Shown here piece after piece: positions 40,584 through 49,458 of a stretch of DNA of 64,000 bases. Position 1 is the stretch's first letter. Each line of letters opens with the position of its first letter. A program made the translations under genes and the position numbers. Source of the DNA: Ancylobacter pratisalsi (GTDB lineage Bacteria > Pseudomonadota > Alphaproteobacteria > Rhizobiales > Xanthobacteraceae); contig NZ_CP048630.1 of assembly GCF_010669125.1 (NCBI RefSeq), positions 4,212,001-4,276,000 on the forward strand, given 5' to 3'. Under the pieces are notes generated by a model that had not been told where the DNA came from, did not search any database, and saw only the letters and a program-made list of their open reading frames with translations.

Positions 40584-41057
40584 TCATTGCGCTGCGGGAG
40601 GGGCAGCCGCAGGCGCCGGAGCCGGCGCGTCGGGATTGACCCAGCAGGCATGCGCGCGCTCGGAAAGGCGCTCGGGCGACTTGGAGTCGATGTTGCCCTG
40701 ACGGACAAGGCAGCGGAACGCGATCTTGAGGTGCTCGGTGGGGCAGCCGAAGCGCTCGTAAAGGTCCATGTGGCGGCGCGCGGTGTCGATATCGTCGCGC
40801 CACAGCAGCATGGTGATGCGGCGCCCGCTCCACACGCATTCGGGCAGGCCGGCATTGCCGGGCAGCTTCGCCGCTTCGGCATATTCCTCGACGGAACGGC
40901 GCTGGGCCTCGTCCTTTGCCTGTTCCTCGGGCGTCTTCTGCTCCGCCTGCTTGGGCTCGGAGGAGCTGCCCTGGGCGAAAGCGGTGGCGGCGGGGGCAGC
41001 TGCAAGGATGAAGCCGCCGAGAGCGACGACGGCGAATGTACGAAGCGAGCTAAGCAT
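40584..41057 (-). CDS. Small secreted protein of the beta-glucan locus
   Basis: 157-residue exported protein: signal peptide (SLRTFAVVALGGFILAAAPAATAFAQ), a charged Glu/Gln/Lys-rich stretch, and a compact domain with four cysteines (LPECVWSGRR, RFGCPTEH, AFRCLVRQ, HACWVNPD), probably two disulphides, ending in a Pro/Ala-rich tail. Proteins of this kind beside ndvB/ndvC in bradyrhizobia are annotated as beta-1,3/beta-1,6-glucan biosynthesis proteins; I recognise the context more than the fold. It is upstream of ndvB on the same strand, 224 bases away, and divergent from ndvC. The function is unproven; an accessory to periplasmic glucan cyclisation or branching is inferred. Confidence 0.7.
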   Translation of the reverse strand: MLSSLRTFAVVALGGFILAAAPAATAFAQGSSSEPKQAEQKTPEEQAKDEAQRRSVEEYAEAAKLPGNAGLPECVWSGRRITMLLWRDDIDTARRHMDLYERFGCPTEHLKIAFRCLVRQGNIDSKSPERLSERAHACWVNPDAPAPAPAAAPPAAQ

Positions 41058-41232
41058 GATGGGAAACGTCACACGCAAGGGGTAAGGCACAGGGTGAAGT
41101 TCTTGCCAGGTCACACTAGGTGAACCTGCCGAATTTGTCAGCATGACGGCGCCTGCACACAGGCGAGGCTTCATCGAACCGCACCGGCTTCCTGATAGCC
41201 CTTTCCAAGGCTAAAAGGGGTTTCGCGTTGCA

Positions 41233-41248
41233 GCATGTGACAACATGC
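41233..41248. promoter_or_regulatory. Inverted repeat upstream of ndvC
   Basis: GCATGT-GACA-ACATGC, a perfect 6-bp inverted repeat 28 bases before the ndvC start, in the divergent promoter region shared with the small secreted protein. It may be an operator or a 5'-UTR hairpin; no regulator can be named. Confidence 0.35.
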
Positions 41249-41276
41249 CCGTCCGCCTGTCCGGGAGAGTTTCTAG

Positions 41277-42899
41277 ATGCGTTTCCCTCTTGCGCTCGCC
41301 GCTGTCGTCTGCGCGGTGATCGTGGCTGTCTGGGCCTGGATGGGCCATCCCGTGCCGGCGCCGGCCTCGCCGCTTGGGGCGGGAGAGAAGCTGCCCTGCG
41401 TCTCCTACGCGCCGTTCCGGCCGGGCCAGTCGCCCTTCGTGGCCGGACTGGTGATTCCCCCGGAGCAGATCGACGACGATTTCGAGCGTCTGGCCAAGAT
41501 CACCGAATGCGTGCGCACCTATTCCACCGAAATGGGGCTCTCGGTGGTGCCGGAGCTGGCCCGCAAGCACGGGCTCAGCGTTCTGCAGGGCATCTGGCTG
41601 GGGCGTGATGCGGCAAAGAACCAGGTCGAGATCGACGCGGCGGTGAAGGCGGCGCAGGAGAACCCGGACGTCATCAAGGCGGTGATCGTCGGCAACGAGG
41701 TGCTGCTGCGCGGCGAGCTTGCCGCCACCGACATTGCCGGCCTCCTGCGCGAGGTGCGCGCGAAAGTGCCGGAGCAGGTGAAGGTCACCTATGCCGATGT
41801 CTGGGAGTTCTGGGAGCGCAATCCCCAGCTCGCCAGCGCGGTGGATTTCGTCACCGTGCACATCCTGCCGTTCTGGGAAGATATTCCGGTCGCCGCCGAC
41901 AAGGCGGTCAGCCATATCGGCGAGATTCGCGAACATGTCGGCAAGGTGTTCCCCGACAAGGAGATTCTGATCGGCGAAACCGGCTGGCCGAGTGCGGGCC
42001 GCATGCGCGAGGGCGCGCTGCCTTCACCCTCGAACCAGGCCAATGTGATTCAGGAACTGCTCGCCCTGGCCAAGGAGCGTGGCTATCGGGTCAACGTCAT
42101 CGAGGCCTTCGACCAGCCGTGGAAGCGCGCCTCGGAAGGCACGGTGGGCGGGCATTGGGGTTTCCTCGACGCCTATACGCGCGATTTCAAGTTCGTCTGG
42201 GGCGAGCCGGTTTCCGACCATCCGCGCTGGATCGGGCAGGCGCTGGTCGGGGTGGTCTTCGCCGCGCTCATCTTTGCCGTCGCCGGCGCCACCAACGCCC
42301 GCTCGGGCCGGGGCCGCATGCGACGCCGGCGGTGGTTCGCGGTGGCCGGCATCGCGCTGTCGGCGGGGCTGCTCTATGGCCGGTTACTGGAGACCCTGCC
42401 TGTTGAAAGCCTGGGTATCGGGGGCTGGGCCCGTGGCATCGTGATGCTCGTGCTGGCGAGCGTGGTGCCGGTGGCCTGCGCGGTCGCCATCGCCTGGCAG
42501 GCGCGTATGCCGACGCTGGCCGTGGCCCTCAACCCGGATATGGCGCCGCCGGCCACGCGGCTCGAAAAGGTGCTCGCCTGGCTGCTGGCGATCGTCATCG
42601 TGCTGGCGATCCAGATTGCCTTCGGGCTGGTGTTCGACCCGCGCTACAAGGACTTTCAGTTCGCCGGGCTGACGCCGATCATCATGGCGCTGTTCTTCTT
42701 CTCCCGCGTCGCCCCCAAGCTGCGCGGCGGCGAGAGGCGACTGGCGGAGAAGACGGCCGCGGGCATCTTCCTCGGCAGCGGTTTCTACATCGCGCTCAAC
42801 GAAGGCGTGTCGAACTGGCAGGGGCTGTGGACCGGCGCGCTTATGGTGATCCAGGCGATCACGCTTTGGCGCGTCGCCAAGGCCGGTCCAAGGAAATGA
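41277..42899 (+). CDS. ndvC: GH17-domain membrane protein, beta-1,6-glucan branching (NdvC-like)
   Basis: 540-residue inner-membrane protein with a periplasmic GH17 domain after the first helix. The catalytic Glu pair is present: Glu141 in VIVGNEVLLRG and Glu234 in LIGETGWPSAG. VTVHILPFWEDIP and VIEAFDQPWKRA closely resemble the GH17 part of the neighbouring NdvB. The C-terminal half has about seven membrane helices and no GT2 domain. Size and architecture fit Bradyrhizobium NdvC (about 62 kDa), needed there for beta-1,6-linkages. The ATG at 41277 has GGGAGAG upstream. The last 41 bases overlap a convergent gene. Confidence 0.85.
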   Translation: MRFPLALAAVVCAVIVAVWAWMGHPVPAPASPLGAGEKLPCVSYAPFRPGQSPFVAGLVIPPEQIDDDFERLAKITECVRTYSTEMGLSVVPELARKHGLSVLQGIWLGRDAAKNQVEIDAAVKAAQENPDVIKAVIVGNEVLLRGELAATDIAGLLREVRAKVPEQVKVTYADVWEFWERNPQLASAVDFVTVHILPFWEDIPVAADKAVSHIGEIREHVGKVFPDKEILIGETGWPSAGRMREGALPSPSNQANVIQELLALAKERGYRVNVIEAFDQPWKRASEGTVGGHWGFLDAYTRDFKFVWGEPVSDHPRWIGQALVGVVFAALIFAVAGATNARSGRGRMRRRRWFAVAGIALSAGLLYGRLLETLPVESLGIGGWARGIVMLVLASVVPVACAVAIAWQARMPTLAVALNPDMAPPATRLEKVLAWLLAIVIVLAIQIAFGLVFDPRYKDFQFAGLTPIIMALFFFSRVAPKLRGGERRLAEKTAAGIFLGSGFYIALNEGVSNWQGLWTGALMVIQAITLWRVAKAGPRK

Positions 42900-43239
42900 G
42901 CAGAATCCCGGCAGCCAGCGCGGCGAGGTTGTTGTTGTACAGCACCACGCCCGCGGCCGACGCCATGGCGCCGATGACGAAGATCGGCACCCTCGGGCGG
43001 ATGAACTGGATGATCGAGGCCACCAGCGCGGTGATTCCGAAAGCCGAATAACCGAACAGCCAGATCACCAGCGCGCGCGTATGGCAGGTGGCCGTCTCCA
43101 CGCCGATGCAGGCGAGGCCGACCGATGATTGCTCGACCAGCGCGTAGCGCATGTAGATCGCCCAACCGAGCGCGAATCCGCCCAGCAGAACGATGAAGAG
43201 CGTCGTATGGGGGCCGGGATGGAAGCTGCGTCGTGCCAC
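42859..43239 (-). CDS. Small polytopic membrane protein of unknown function
   Basis: About 126 residues with four predicted membrane helices (TTLFIVLLGGFALGWAIYM; ALVIWLFGYSAFGITALVA; IFVIGAMASAAGVVLY; LAALAAGILLISL). Two cysteines (GLACIGVETATCHT) lie in the loop after helix 1 and might form a disulphide on the periplasmic side. No family is recognised. GTG at 43237-43239 (complement) is used, since AAGGACGACC precedes it; a GTG at 43275 would add 12 residues. It is convergent with ndvC, overlapping by 41 bases, and divergent from glmU. A link to glucan synthesis is possible only by location. Confidence 0.65.
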   Translation of the reverse strand: MARRSFHPGPHTTLFIVLLGGFALGWAIYMRYALVEQSSVGLACIGVETATCHTRALVIWLFGYSAFGITALVASIIQFIRPRVPIFVIGAMASAAGVVLYNNNLAALAAGILLISLDRPWRRAKA

Positions 43240-43362
43240 AGTGGTCGTCCTTGCTCGCTGCTCATTGCATGCCACGCCACCGCGTGGTGATCAACGCGCG
43301 CTTTCGAGGAGCGGTTGGCTGCGCTAAACAGCGGCGCTTCAGTTTCGGGGAGAGAGAACGCC

Positions 43363-44712
43363 ATGCGCAGCCTTCTGGTCATCGTACTCGCGGCCGGCGA
43401 GGGGACACGGATGCGTTCGTCCCGGCCGAAGGTGCTGCACGCACTGGCCGGGCGCTCCATGCTTGCTCATGTGCTCGACACCGCGACGCGCGCGGGCGCC
43501 GCGCAGGTGGCGGTGGTGATCGGGCCGGACCACGACGCGGTGGCCGATGAGGCGCGCCGCGCCGCGCCGGAAGCCGAGGTGTTCGTGCAGACGGAGCGTC
43601 GCGGCACCGCGGATGCGGTTCTGGCGGCGCGCGAGGCTCTGGCGCGCGGCTTCGACGATGTCGTCGTGATGTATGGCGACACGCCGCTGGTGCGCCCCGA
43701 GACGCTGGCGGCGCTGCGCGCCCCTCTGGCGGCGGGCGCGGCCGTCGCGGTGCTTGGCTTCCGCCCCGAGGATCCCGCCGGCTATGGCCGCCTGCTCACG
43801 GATGAGGGCGAGCTCGTCGCCATTCGCGAGGACAAGGACGCGAGCCCGGCGGAAAAGGCGATCGGCCTGTGCAATGCCGGGTTGATGGCCTTTGACGGAC
43901 GGGTTGCGCTCGACCTGCTCGGCCGTATCGGCAATGCCAACGCAAAGGGCGAATTCTACCTCACCGACGCGGTCGAGGTGGCCCGTTCGCTCGGCCGCCG
44001 GTCGGGCGTGCACGAGGCGGCGGTGGAGGAGGTGGCGGGCGTCAACAGCCGGGCCCAGCTGGCGGAGGCGGAGGCGTTGATGCAGGCGCGCCTGCGCCGG
44101 GCGGCACTTGATGGCGGGGCGACGCTGGTGGCGCCGCAGACCGTGTTCTTCTGCCACGACACCCGAATCGGCCGCGATGTGCTGGTGGAGCCGAATGTGG
44201 TGTTCGGTCCGGGCGTGCACATCGAGGACGGCGCCACCATCCGCGCCTTCAGCCATGTGGAAGGCGCCCATGTCGGCGCCGGGGCCATTGTCGGCCCCTT
44301 CGCCCGGCTGCGCCCCGGCGCGGAGCTGGGGCAGGGGGTCCATGTCGGCAATTTCGTGGAGATCAAGGCCGCCGACCTCGCGCCCGGGGTCAAGGTCAAC
44401 CATCTGTCCTATGTCGGCGATTCCAGTGTCGGGGCCAACACCAACATCGGCGCGGGCACCATCACCTGCAATTACGACGGCTTCCGCAAGCACCGCACGC
44501 TCATCGGCGCCAACAGCTTCATCGGCACCAACACCCTTCTCGTTGCGCCGGTGTCGGTCGGCGACGGGGCCTATGTCGGCACCGGCTCGGTCATCACCGA
44601 GGACGTGCCGGCCGATGCGCTGGCGATCGGGCGGGCGCGCCAGGTCAACAAGCCGGGCTTCGCCGCGCGGCTGCGCGAGCGGCTCTCCGCGGGGCTCGCC
44701 CCCAAGAAATAG
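43363..44712 (+). CDS. glmU: Bifunctional GlcNAc-1-P uridyltransferase / glucosamine-1-P acetyltransferase
   Basis: Makes UDP-GlcNAc, precursor of peptidoglycan and lipid A. 449 residues. The N-terminal pyrophosphorylase has [32 protein letters not shown] and [12 protein letters not shown]. The C-terminal left-handed beta-helix acetyltransferase has [39 protein letters not shown] and [15 protein letters not shown]. The ATG at 43363 is preceded by GGGGAGAGAG; 16 further in-frame codons upstream are not conserved. glmS lies 107 bases downstream. Confidence 0.97.
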   Translation: MRSLLVIVLAAGEGTRMRSSRPKVLHALAGRSMLAHVLDTATRAGAAQVAVVIGPDHDAVADEARRAAPEAEVFVQTERRGTADAVLAAREALARGFDDVVVMYGDTPLVRPETLAALRAPLAAGAAVAVLGFRPEDPAGYGRLLTDEGELVAIREDKDASPAEKAIGLCNAGLMAFDGRVALDLLGRIGNANAKGEFYLTDAVEVARSLGRRSGVHEAAVEEVAGVNSRAQLAEAEALMQARLRRAALDGGATLVAPQTVFFCHDTRIGRDVLVEPNVVFGPGVHIEDGATIRAFSHVEGAHVGAGAIVGPFARLRPGAELGQGVHVGNFVEIKAADLAPGVKVNHLSYVGDSSVGANTNIGAGTITCNYDGFRKHRTLIGANSFIGTNTLLVAPVSVGDGAYVGTGSVITEDVPADALAIGRARQVNKPGFAARLRERLSAGLAPKK

Positions 44713-44766
44713 TGGGGCGGGGCGAAAAGAAGCGACATTCGAATTGATTTCGGTATCGCGGTGACA

Positions 44767-44781
44767 CCCGGTTAAACCGGG
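44767..44781 (+). terminator. Short hairpin between glmU and glmS
   Basis: CCCGGT-TAA-ACCGGG 39 bases before the glmS start, followed after ten bases by TTTT. It could attenuate read-through from glmU. It does not resemble the glmS ribozyme of Gram-positive bacteria. Confidence 0.35.
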
Positions 44782-44819
44782 CGGTGTAGTTTTGTGCCTT
44801 GCACGGAGAGCGGCATTCC

Positions 44820-46646
44820 ATGTGTGGGATTATCGGCATTGTCGGCACGGCCCCGGTGGCCGAGCGTCTGGTTGAATCGCTCAGGCGGCTCGAATATCGC
44901 GGATATGACTCGGCCGGCATCGCAACGCTGGAAGAGGGCCGTCTCTCCCGCCGGCGCGCCGAGGGCAAATTGCGCAATCTCGAAGCCGTGCTGCGCGAGG
45001 CGCCGCTGGAAGGGCGTATCGGCATCGGCCACACCCGCTGGGCCACCCATGGCCGCCCGAGCGTCGCCAACGCCCATCCCCATGCGACCACGCAGGTCGC
45101 GGTGGTCCATAACGGCATCATCGAGAATTTCCGCGAGCTGCGCGACGAACTGCTCAAGGACGGCTCCAATTTCGAGAGCGAGACCGACACCGAGGTCGTC
45201 GCCCATCTGGTCAGCCGCGAGCTGCGCGGCGGGCGCAGCCCGCAGGACGCGGTGGCCGCGACGCTGCCCCAGCTCAAGGGCGCCTTCGCGCTCGCCTTCC
45301 TGTTCGACGGCGAGGACAATCTGATGATCGGGGCGCGCAAGGGCAGCCCGCTCGCGGTCGGCTATGGCGCGGGCGAGATGTATCTCGGCTCCGATGCCAT
45401 CGCGCTCGCGCCCTTCACCGACACCATCGCCTATCTGGACGATGGCGACTGGGCGGTGATGACCCGCGACGGCGCGGTGATCCGCGATGCGGCGAACACC
45501 GAGGTCACACGGCCGGTACAGAAGACGACGGCGTCCGCCTTCCTGGTCGAGAAGGGCAATTTCCGCCACTTCATGGCCAAGGAGATGCACGAGCAGCCCG
45601 AAGTCGTGGCGCACACGCTGGCGCATTACATCGACATGGCAAACGAGACGGTCCAGCTGCCCACCGATCTGCCGTTCGACTTCACGAAGCTGGAGCGCGT
45701 TTCGATCGCCGCCTGCGGCACCGCCTATTATGCCGGTCTCATCGCCAAATACTGGATCGAGCGCTATGCGCGGCTCCCGGTGGAGATCGATGTCGCCTCC
45801 GAGTTCCGCTATCGCGAGGCGCCGCTGCCCAGGGACGGGTTGATGGTGGTGATCTCCCAGTCCGGCGAGACCGCCGACACGCTGGCTTCGCTGCGCTACG
45901 CCCGCGAGCAGGGCCAGCATGTGATGGCGGTGGTCAACGTGCCCACCTCCACCATCGCCCGCGAGGCCGATGTCGTGATGCCGACGCTGGCGGGACCGGA
46001 AATCGGCGTCGCCTCGACCAAGGCCTTCACCTGCCAGCTCGCCACGCTCGCCGCGGTCGCCGTAGCGGCGGGGCGGGCGCGGGGCGTGCTCTCGGCGGAC
46101 GAAGAGCGCCGGCTGGTGCGCGCGCTGGTCGAGGTTCCGCGCCTGATGAACGAGGCGCTGAAGCTGGGCCCGGTCACGGAGACGCTGTCGCGTGCGGTGT
46201 CCCGCGTGCGTGACGTGCTCTATCTCGGCCGGGGCACCTCCTTCCCGCTGGCGCTGGAAGGCGCGCTGAAGCTGAAGGAGATCTCCTACATTCACGCCGA
46301 AGGCTATGCCGCCGGCGAACTCAAGCACGGCCCGATCGCGCTGATCGACGAGAACATGCCGGTCGTCGTGATCGCGCCTTATGACAACGTGTTCGACAAG
46401 ACCATGTCGAACATGCAGGAGGTCGCCGCGCGCGGCGGGCGCATCGTGCTCATCACCGACAAGACCGGGGCGGAGCATGCCTCGCTGGAGACCGAGGCGA
46501 CGCTGATCATGCCGGACATGGACCCCGCGATCACGCCGCTGGTCTATGCGATCCCGGTGCAGCTCCTCGCCTATCATACCGCCGTCCAGATGGGCACCGA
46601 CGTCGACCAGCCGCGCAATCTGGCGAAATCCGTCACGGTTGAATAG
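44820..46646 (+). CDS. glmS: Glutamine--fructose-6-phosphate aminotransferase (isomerizing)
   Basis: Makes glucosamine 6-phosphate, the entry to amino-sugar synthesis. 608 residues. After removal of Met, Cys1 is the glutaminase nucleophile (MCGIIGIVG). RRLEYRGYDSAG, GHTRWATHGRPS and HNGIIENF follow in the N-terminal Ntn domain; two SIS domains have ISQSGETADTLASLR, LGRGTSFPLALEGALKLKE and AEGYAAGELKHGPIALI; the C-terminus PRNLAKSVTVE is canonical. ATG at 44820 with GGAGAG nine bases before; the seven codons upstream are excluded because Cys1 must be terminal. Confidence 0.97.
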   Translation: MCGIIGIVGTAPVAERLVESLRRLEYRGYDSAGIATLEEGRLSRRRAEGKLRNLEAVLREAPLEGRIGIGHTRWATHGRPSVANAHPHATTQVAVVHNGIIENFRELRDELLKDGSNFESETDTEVVAHLVSRELRGGRSPQDAVAATLPQLKGAFALAFLFDGEDNLMIGARKGSPLAVGYGAGEMYLGSDAIALAPFTDTIAYLDDGDWAVMTRDGAVIRDAANTEVTRPVQKTTASAFLVEKGNFRHFMAKEMHEQPEVVAHTLAHYIDMANETVQLPTDLPFDFTKLERVSIAACGTAYYAGLIAKYWIERYARLPVEIDVASEFRYREAPLPRDGLMVVISQSGETADTLASLRYAREQGQHVMAVVNVPTSTIAREADVVMPTLAGPEIGVASTKAFTCQLATLAAVAVAAGRARGVLSADEERRLVRALVEVPRLMNEALKLGPVTETLSRAVSRVRDVLYLGRGTSFPLALEGALKLKEISYIHAEGYAAGELKHGPIALIDENMPVVVIAPYDNVFDKTMSNMQEVAARGGRIVLITDKTGAEHASLETEATLIMPDMDPAITPLVYAIPVQLLAYHTAVQMGTDVDQPRNLAKSVTVE

Positions 46647-46821
46647 CGTTCTCCGGCGAGAGTCCTTCTGTGCCGCAGCCCCTTGCAGAGATAGGCTTTG
46701 CGCGTGACGTGCCCGCCCAGGCCTTCCCTTGGGAGCGGGACTGTGGATGGGCCGTTGTCATGCTGGCACCTCTTTCGCATGTCACACGGGTCGAGTAGAA
46801 GCGCCGACGAACTCTGCGTAG

Positions 46822-48129
<1,308 letters not shown>

Positions 48130-48179
48130 GGCGGGCAGGGCGCCGTCTGTCGCTCCCCGCGCAACAGCGCACGATCTGC

Positions 48180-48203
48180 ATCCCCGGGGCAGGCCCCGGG
48201 GAT
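48180..48203. terminator. Hairpin after eno
   Basis: ATCCCCGGGG-CAGG-CCCCGGGGAT, a perfect 10-bp GC-rich stem between the converging eno and the small secreted-protein gene. It lacks a T-run, so termination may need Rho. Confidence 0.5.
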
Positions 48204-48226
48204 GTCACGCAAGCCGCGATCGTTGG

Positions 48227-48613
48227 TTACTTTACAGTGACGGTGATGCAGCCCGAGAGTGTAACGCCCGGTGCCTTCGGTGTGGTGTTCCGGGTACAGA
48301 AGCGATCTCTGCCCTTGAAGCCGGCATTGGGCGTGTAGAGAATACCGCGGCCCTTCACCACTTTGATCTTTCCGGACTTCGGCGACTGGGTGACGGATAC
48401 TTCCGTCGCCGGGATGCGCGTTCCCGCCTGCTCATTGATCACGCCGGGAAAGGAGATGCGGCATTCCTTATCGCCGGTACTCATTTCGAACGCTCCCGCA
48501 CCTTTGCCGCTCGCCCATCCCCGGCCATTCGAGCCTGAGCAGGCCGCCTGCGCGGCTGTGATAGTGAGACACCCTGTTACAGTCACGATTGCTGCAGTCG
48601 AAACAATGCGCAT
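48227..48613 (-). CDS. Small secreted Ig-like protein
   Basis: 128 residues with a clear signal peptide (MRIVSTAAIVTVTGCLTITA, cleavage near AQA-ACSG). The mature part of about 105 residues has four cysteines (ACSG, KECRI, RFCTRN, SGCITV), suitable for two disulphides, and a C-terminal half (KSGKIKVVKGRGILYTPNAGFKG read in segments, ending RDRFC) resembling tandem Ig-like domains with the Y-x-P-x-x-G-F-x-G-x-D-x-F pattern. No enzymatic motif is seen. ATG 48611-48613 (complement) follows TGGAG; 19 earlier in-frame codons would spoil the signal peptide. It is inserted between eno and divIC. The role is unknown. Confidence 0.72.
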   Translation of the reverse strand: MRIVSTAAIVTVTGCLTITAAQAACSGSNGRGWASGKGAGAFEMSTGDKECRISFPGVINEQAGTRIPATEVSVTQSPKSGKIKVVKGRGILYTPNAGFKGRDRFCTRNTTPKAPGVTLSGCITVTVK

Positions 48614-48877
48614 GTGTCGCTCCAGTGTTGAGACAAGACATACTATGTAATGGAGTCTCCGGCGCGGCAACCTTACGTAGCGGTTCCGGCGTTGCAGGAA
48701 TTATATGACGATGCACGTCATGATCGGCCGTGAAGTGCATGGGTCGCCTCATCTGCCGGGAGATGTCGGGTCCTGAACGGTTGGGGCAGGGCTCGCCCCG
48801 GGGCAAATCCCGGCGTTCCGCTTCATTAGCCAGCACAGTTAACGGAGCATCAACCGGGCCGGCGCTAGTGTGGCGCC

Positions 48878-49213
48878 ATGATCATTCGCACCCGCTGGCG
48901 CTCCATTCTCCAGACCGTCACCCTGCATCTCGGGGCTGCGGTTCTGATCGGCTATTTCGCCTTCCAGGGCTATAACGGGCAGTATGGCCTGCTTGCCCGG
49001 CGTGGGTTCGAGCGTCAGCTCACGGAGCTGACGGCCGAGCGCGACCAGCTGCGGGCGCATCGCGAGGCCATCGAGTCCAAGGTCCGCCTGCTCTCGCCGG
49101 AGCGGATCGATGCCGACCTGCTGGACGAGGAAGCGCGCGCGCTTCTGAATCTCGTCCATCCCAAGGATCTCGTTTTGCTGCGCAAGCCCGGAGCGGCACC
49201 GCGCGCGCAATAA
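48878..49213 (+). CDS. ftsB: Septum formation initiator family protein (DivIC/FtsB)
   Basis: Bitopic division protein that links FtsL and FtsQ in the divisome. 111 residues: short cytoplasmic start, one membrane helix (LHLGAAVLIGYFAFQGYNG), and a periplasmic coiled coil (LLARRGFERQLTELTAERDQL, REAIESKVRLLSPERID) ending in LVHPKDLVLL. Conserved Gly residues next to the membrane (YNGQYGLLA) are typical. It lies between eno and pdhA, the standard place in Hyphomicrobiales. The ATG is at 48878. Confidence 0.88.
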   Translation: MIIRTRWRSILQTVTLHLGAAVLIGYFAFQGYNGQYGLLARRGFERQLTELTAERDQLRAHREAIESKVRLLSPERIDADLLDEEARALLNLVHPKDLVLLRKPGAAPRAQ

Positions 49214-49241
49214 ACTTCAGGTGGCGTTGTGGGGTTTGTTT

Positions 49242-49253
49242 CTGGCATGCCAG
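49242..49253. promoter_or_regulatory. 12-bp palindrome in the pdhA upstream region
   Basis: CTGGCATGCCAG is a perfect 12-bp palindrome 28 bases after the divIC stop and about 205 bases before pdhA. It is a possible regulator site; no factor can be assigned. Confidence 0.35.
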
Positions 49254-49289
49254 ATACGGGCGTGTTGGAAACCTCGATTTTGCAATCGC

Positions 49290-49336
49290 TTAACTGGAAG
49301 TGAGCCAATTCATAGAATTAACTGATATTAAGTTAA
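49290..49336 (+). promoter_or_regulatory. Candidate pdhA promoter with TTAACT repeats
   Basis: A possible sigma-70 promoter: TTAACT (49290-49295), a 17-base spacer and TAGAAT (49313-49318). Overlapping and just downstream of the -10 is an inverted repeat TTAACT-N7-AGTTAA (49318-49336), well placed for a repressor. The surrounding sequence is much richer in A+T than the rest of the window. Confidence 0.45.
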
Positions 49337-49350
49337 AACGCGGAAACTGC

Positions 49351-49418
49351 TGCGTCTACAGCATGTTGTGCGTTGCAGCATTGCGTTGAGAGCGTAGCGC
49401 GGTGCGTAAAGGTGCGTT
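49351..49418 (+). repeat. Cluster of five TGCGT direct repeats before pdhA
   Basis: TGCGT occurs at 49351, 49369, 49382, 49403 and 49413, three of them as TGCGTT. The region lies between the candidate promoter and the pdhA start, so it would be in the 5' leader or a second promoter. Spacings are 18, 13, 21 and 10 bases. Function unknown. Confidence 0.4.
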
Positions 49419-49458
49419 ATTAAGCTCGTCAAATTCTGCAACGAGCTGAGGATGCGCC

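Noticed and set aside
44713..44819. glmS ribozyme/riboswitch
   Set aside because: The gap is only 107 bases and lacks the pseudoknotted ribozyme core; this ribozyme is known from Gram-positive bacteria. Only a short hairpin is present.
46764..46779. Sigma-54-like promoter (TGGCAC-N5-TCGCA) upstream of eno
   Set aside because: The -24 GG and -12 GC have the right spacing, but two consensus positions differ, and sigma-54 control of enolase is not expected; a chance match is likely.
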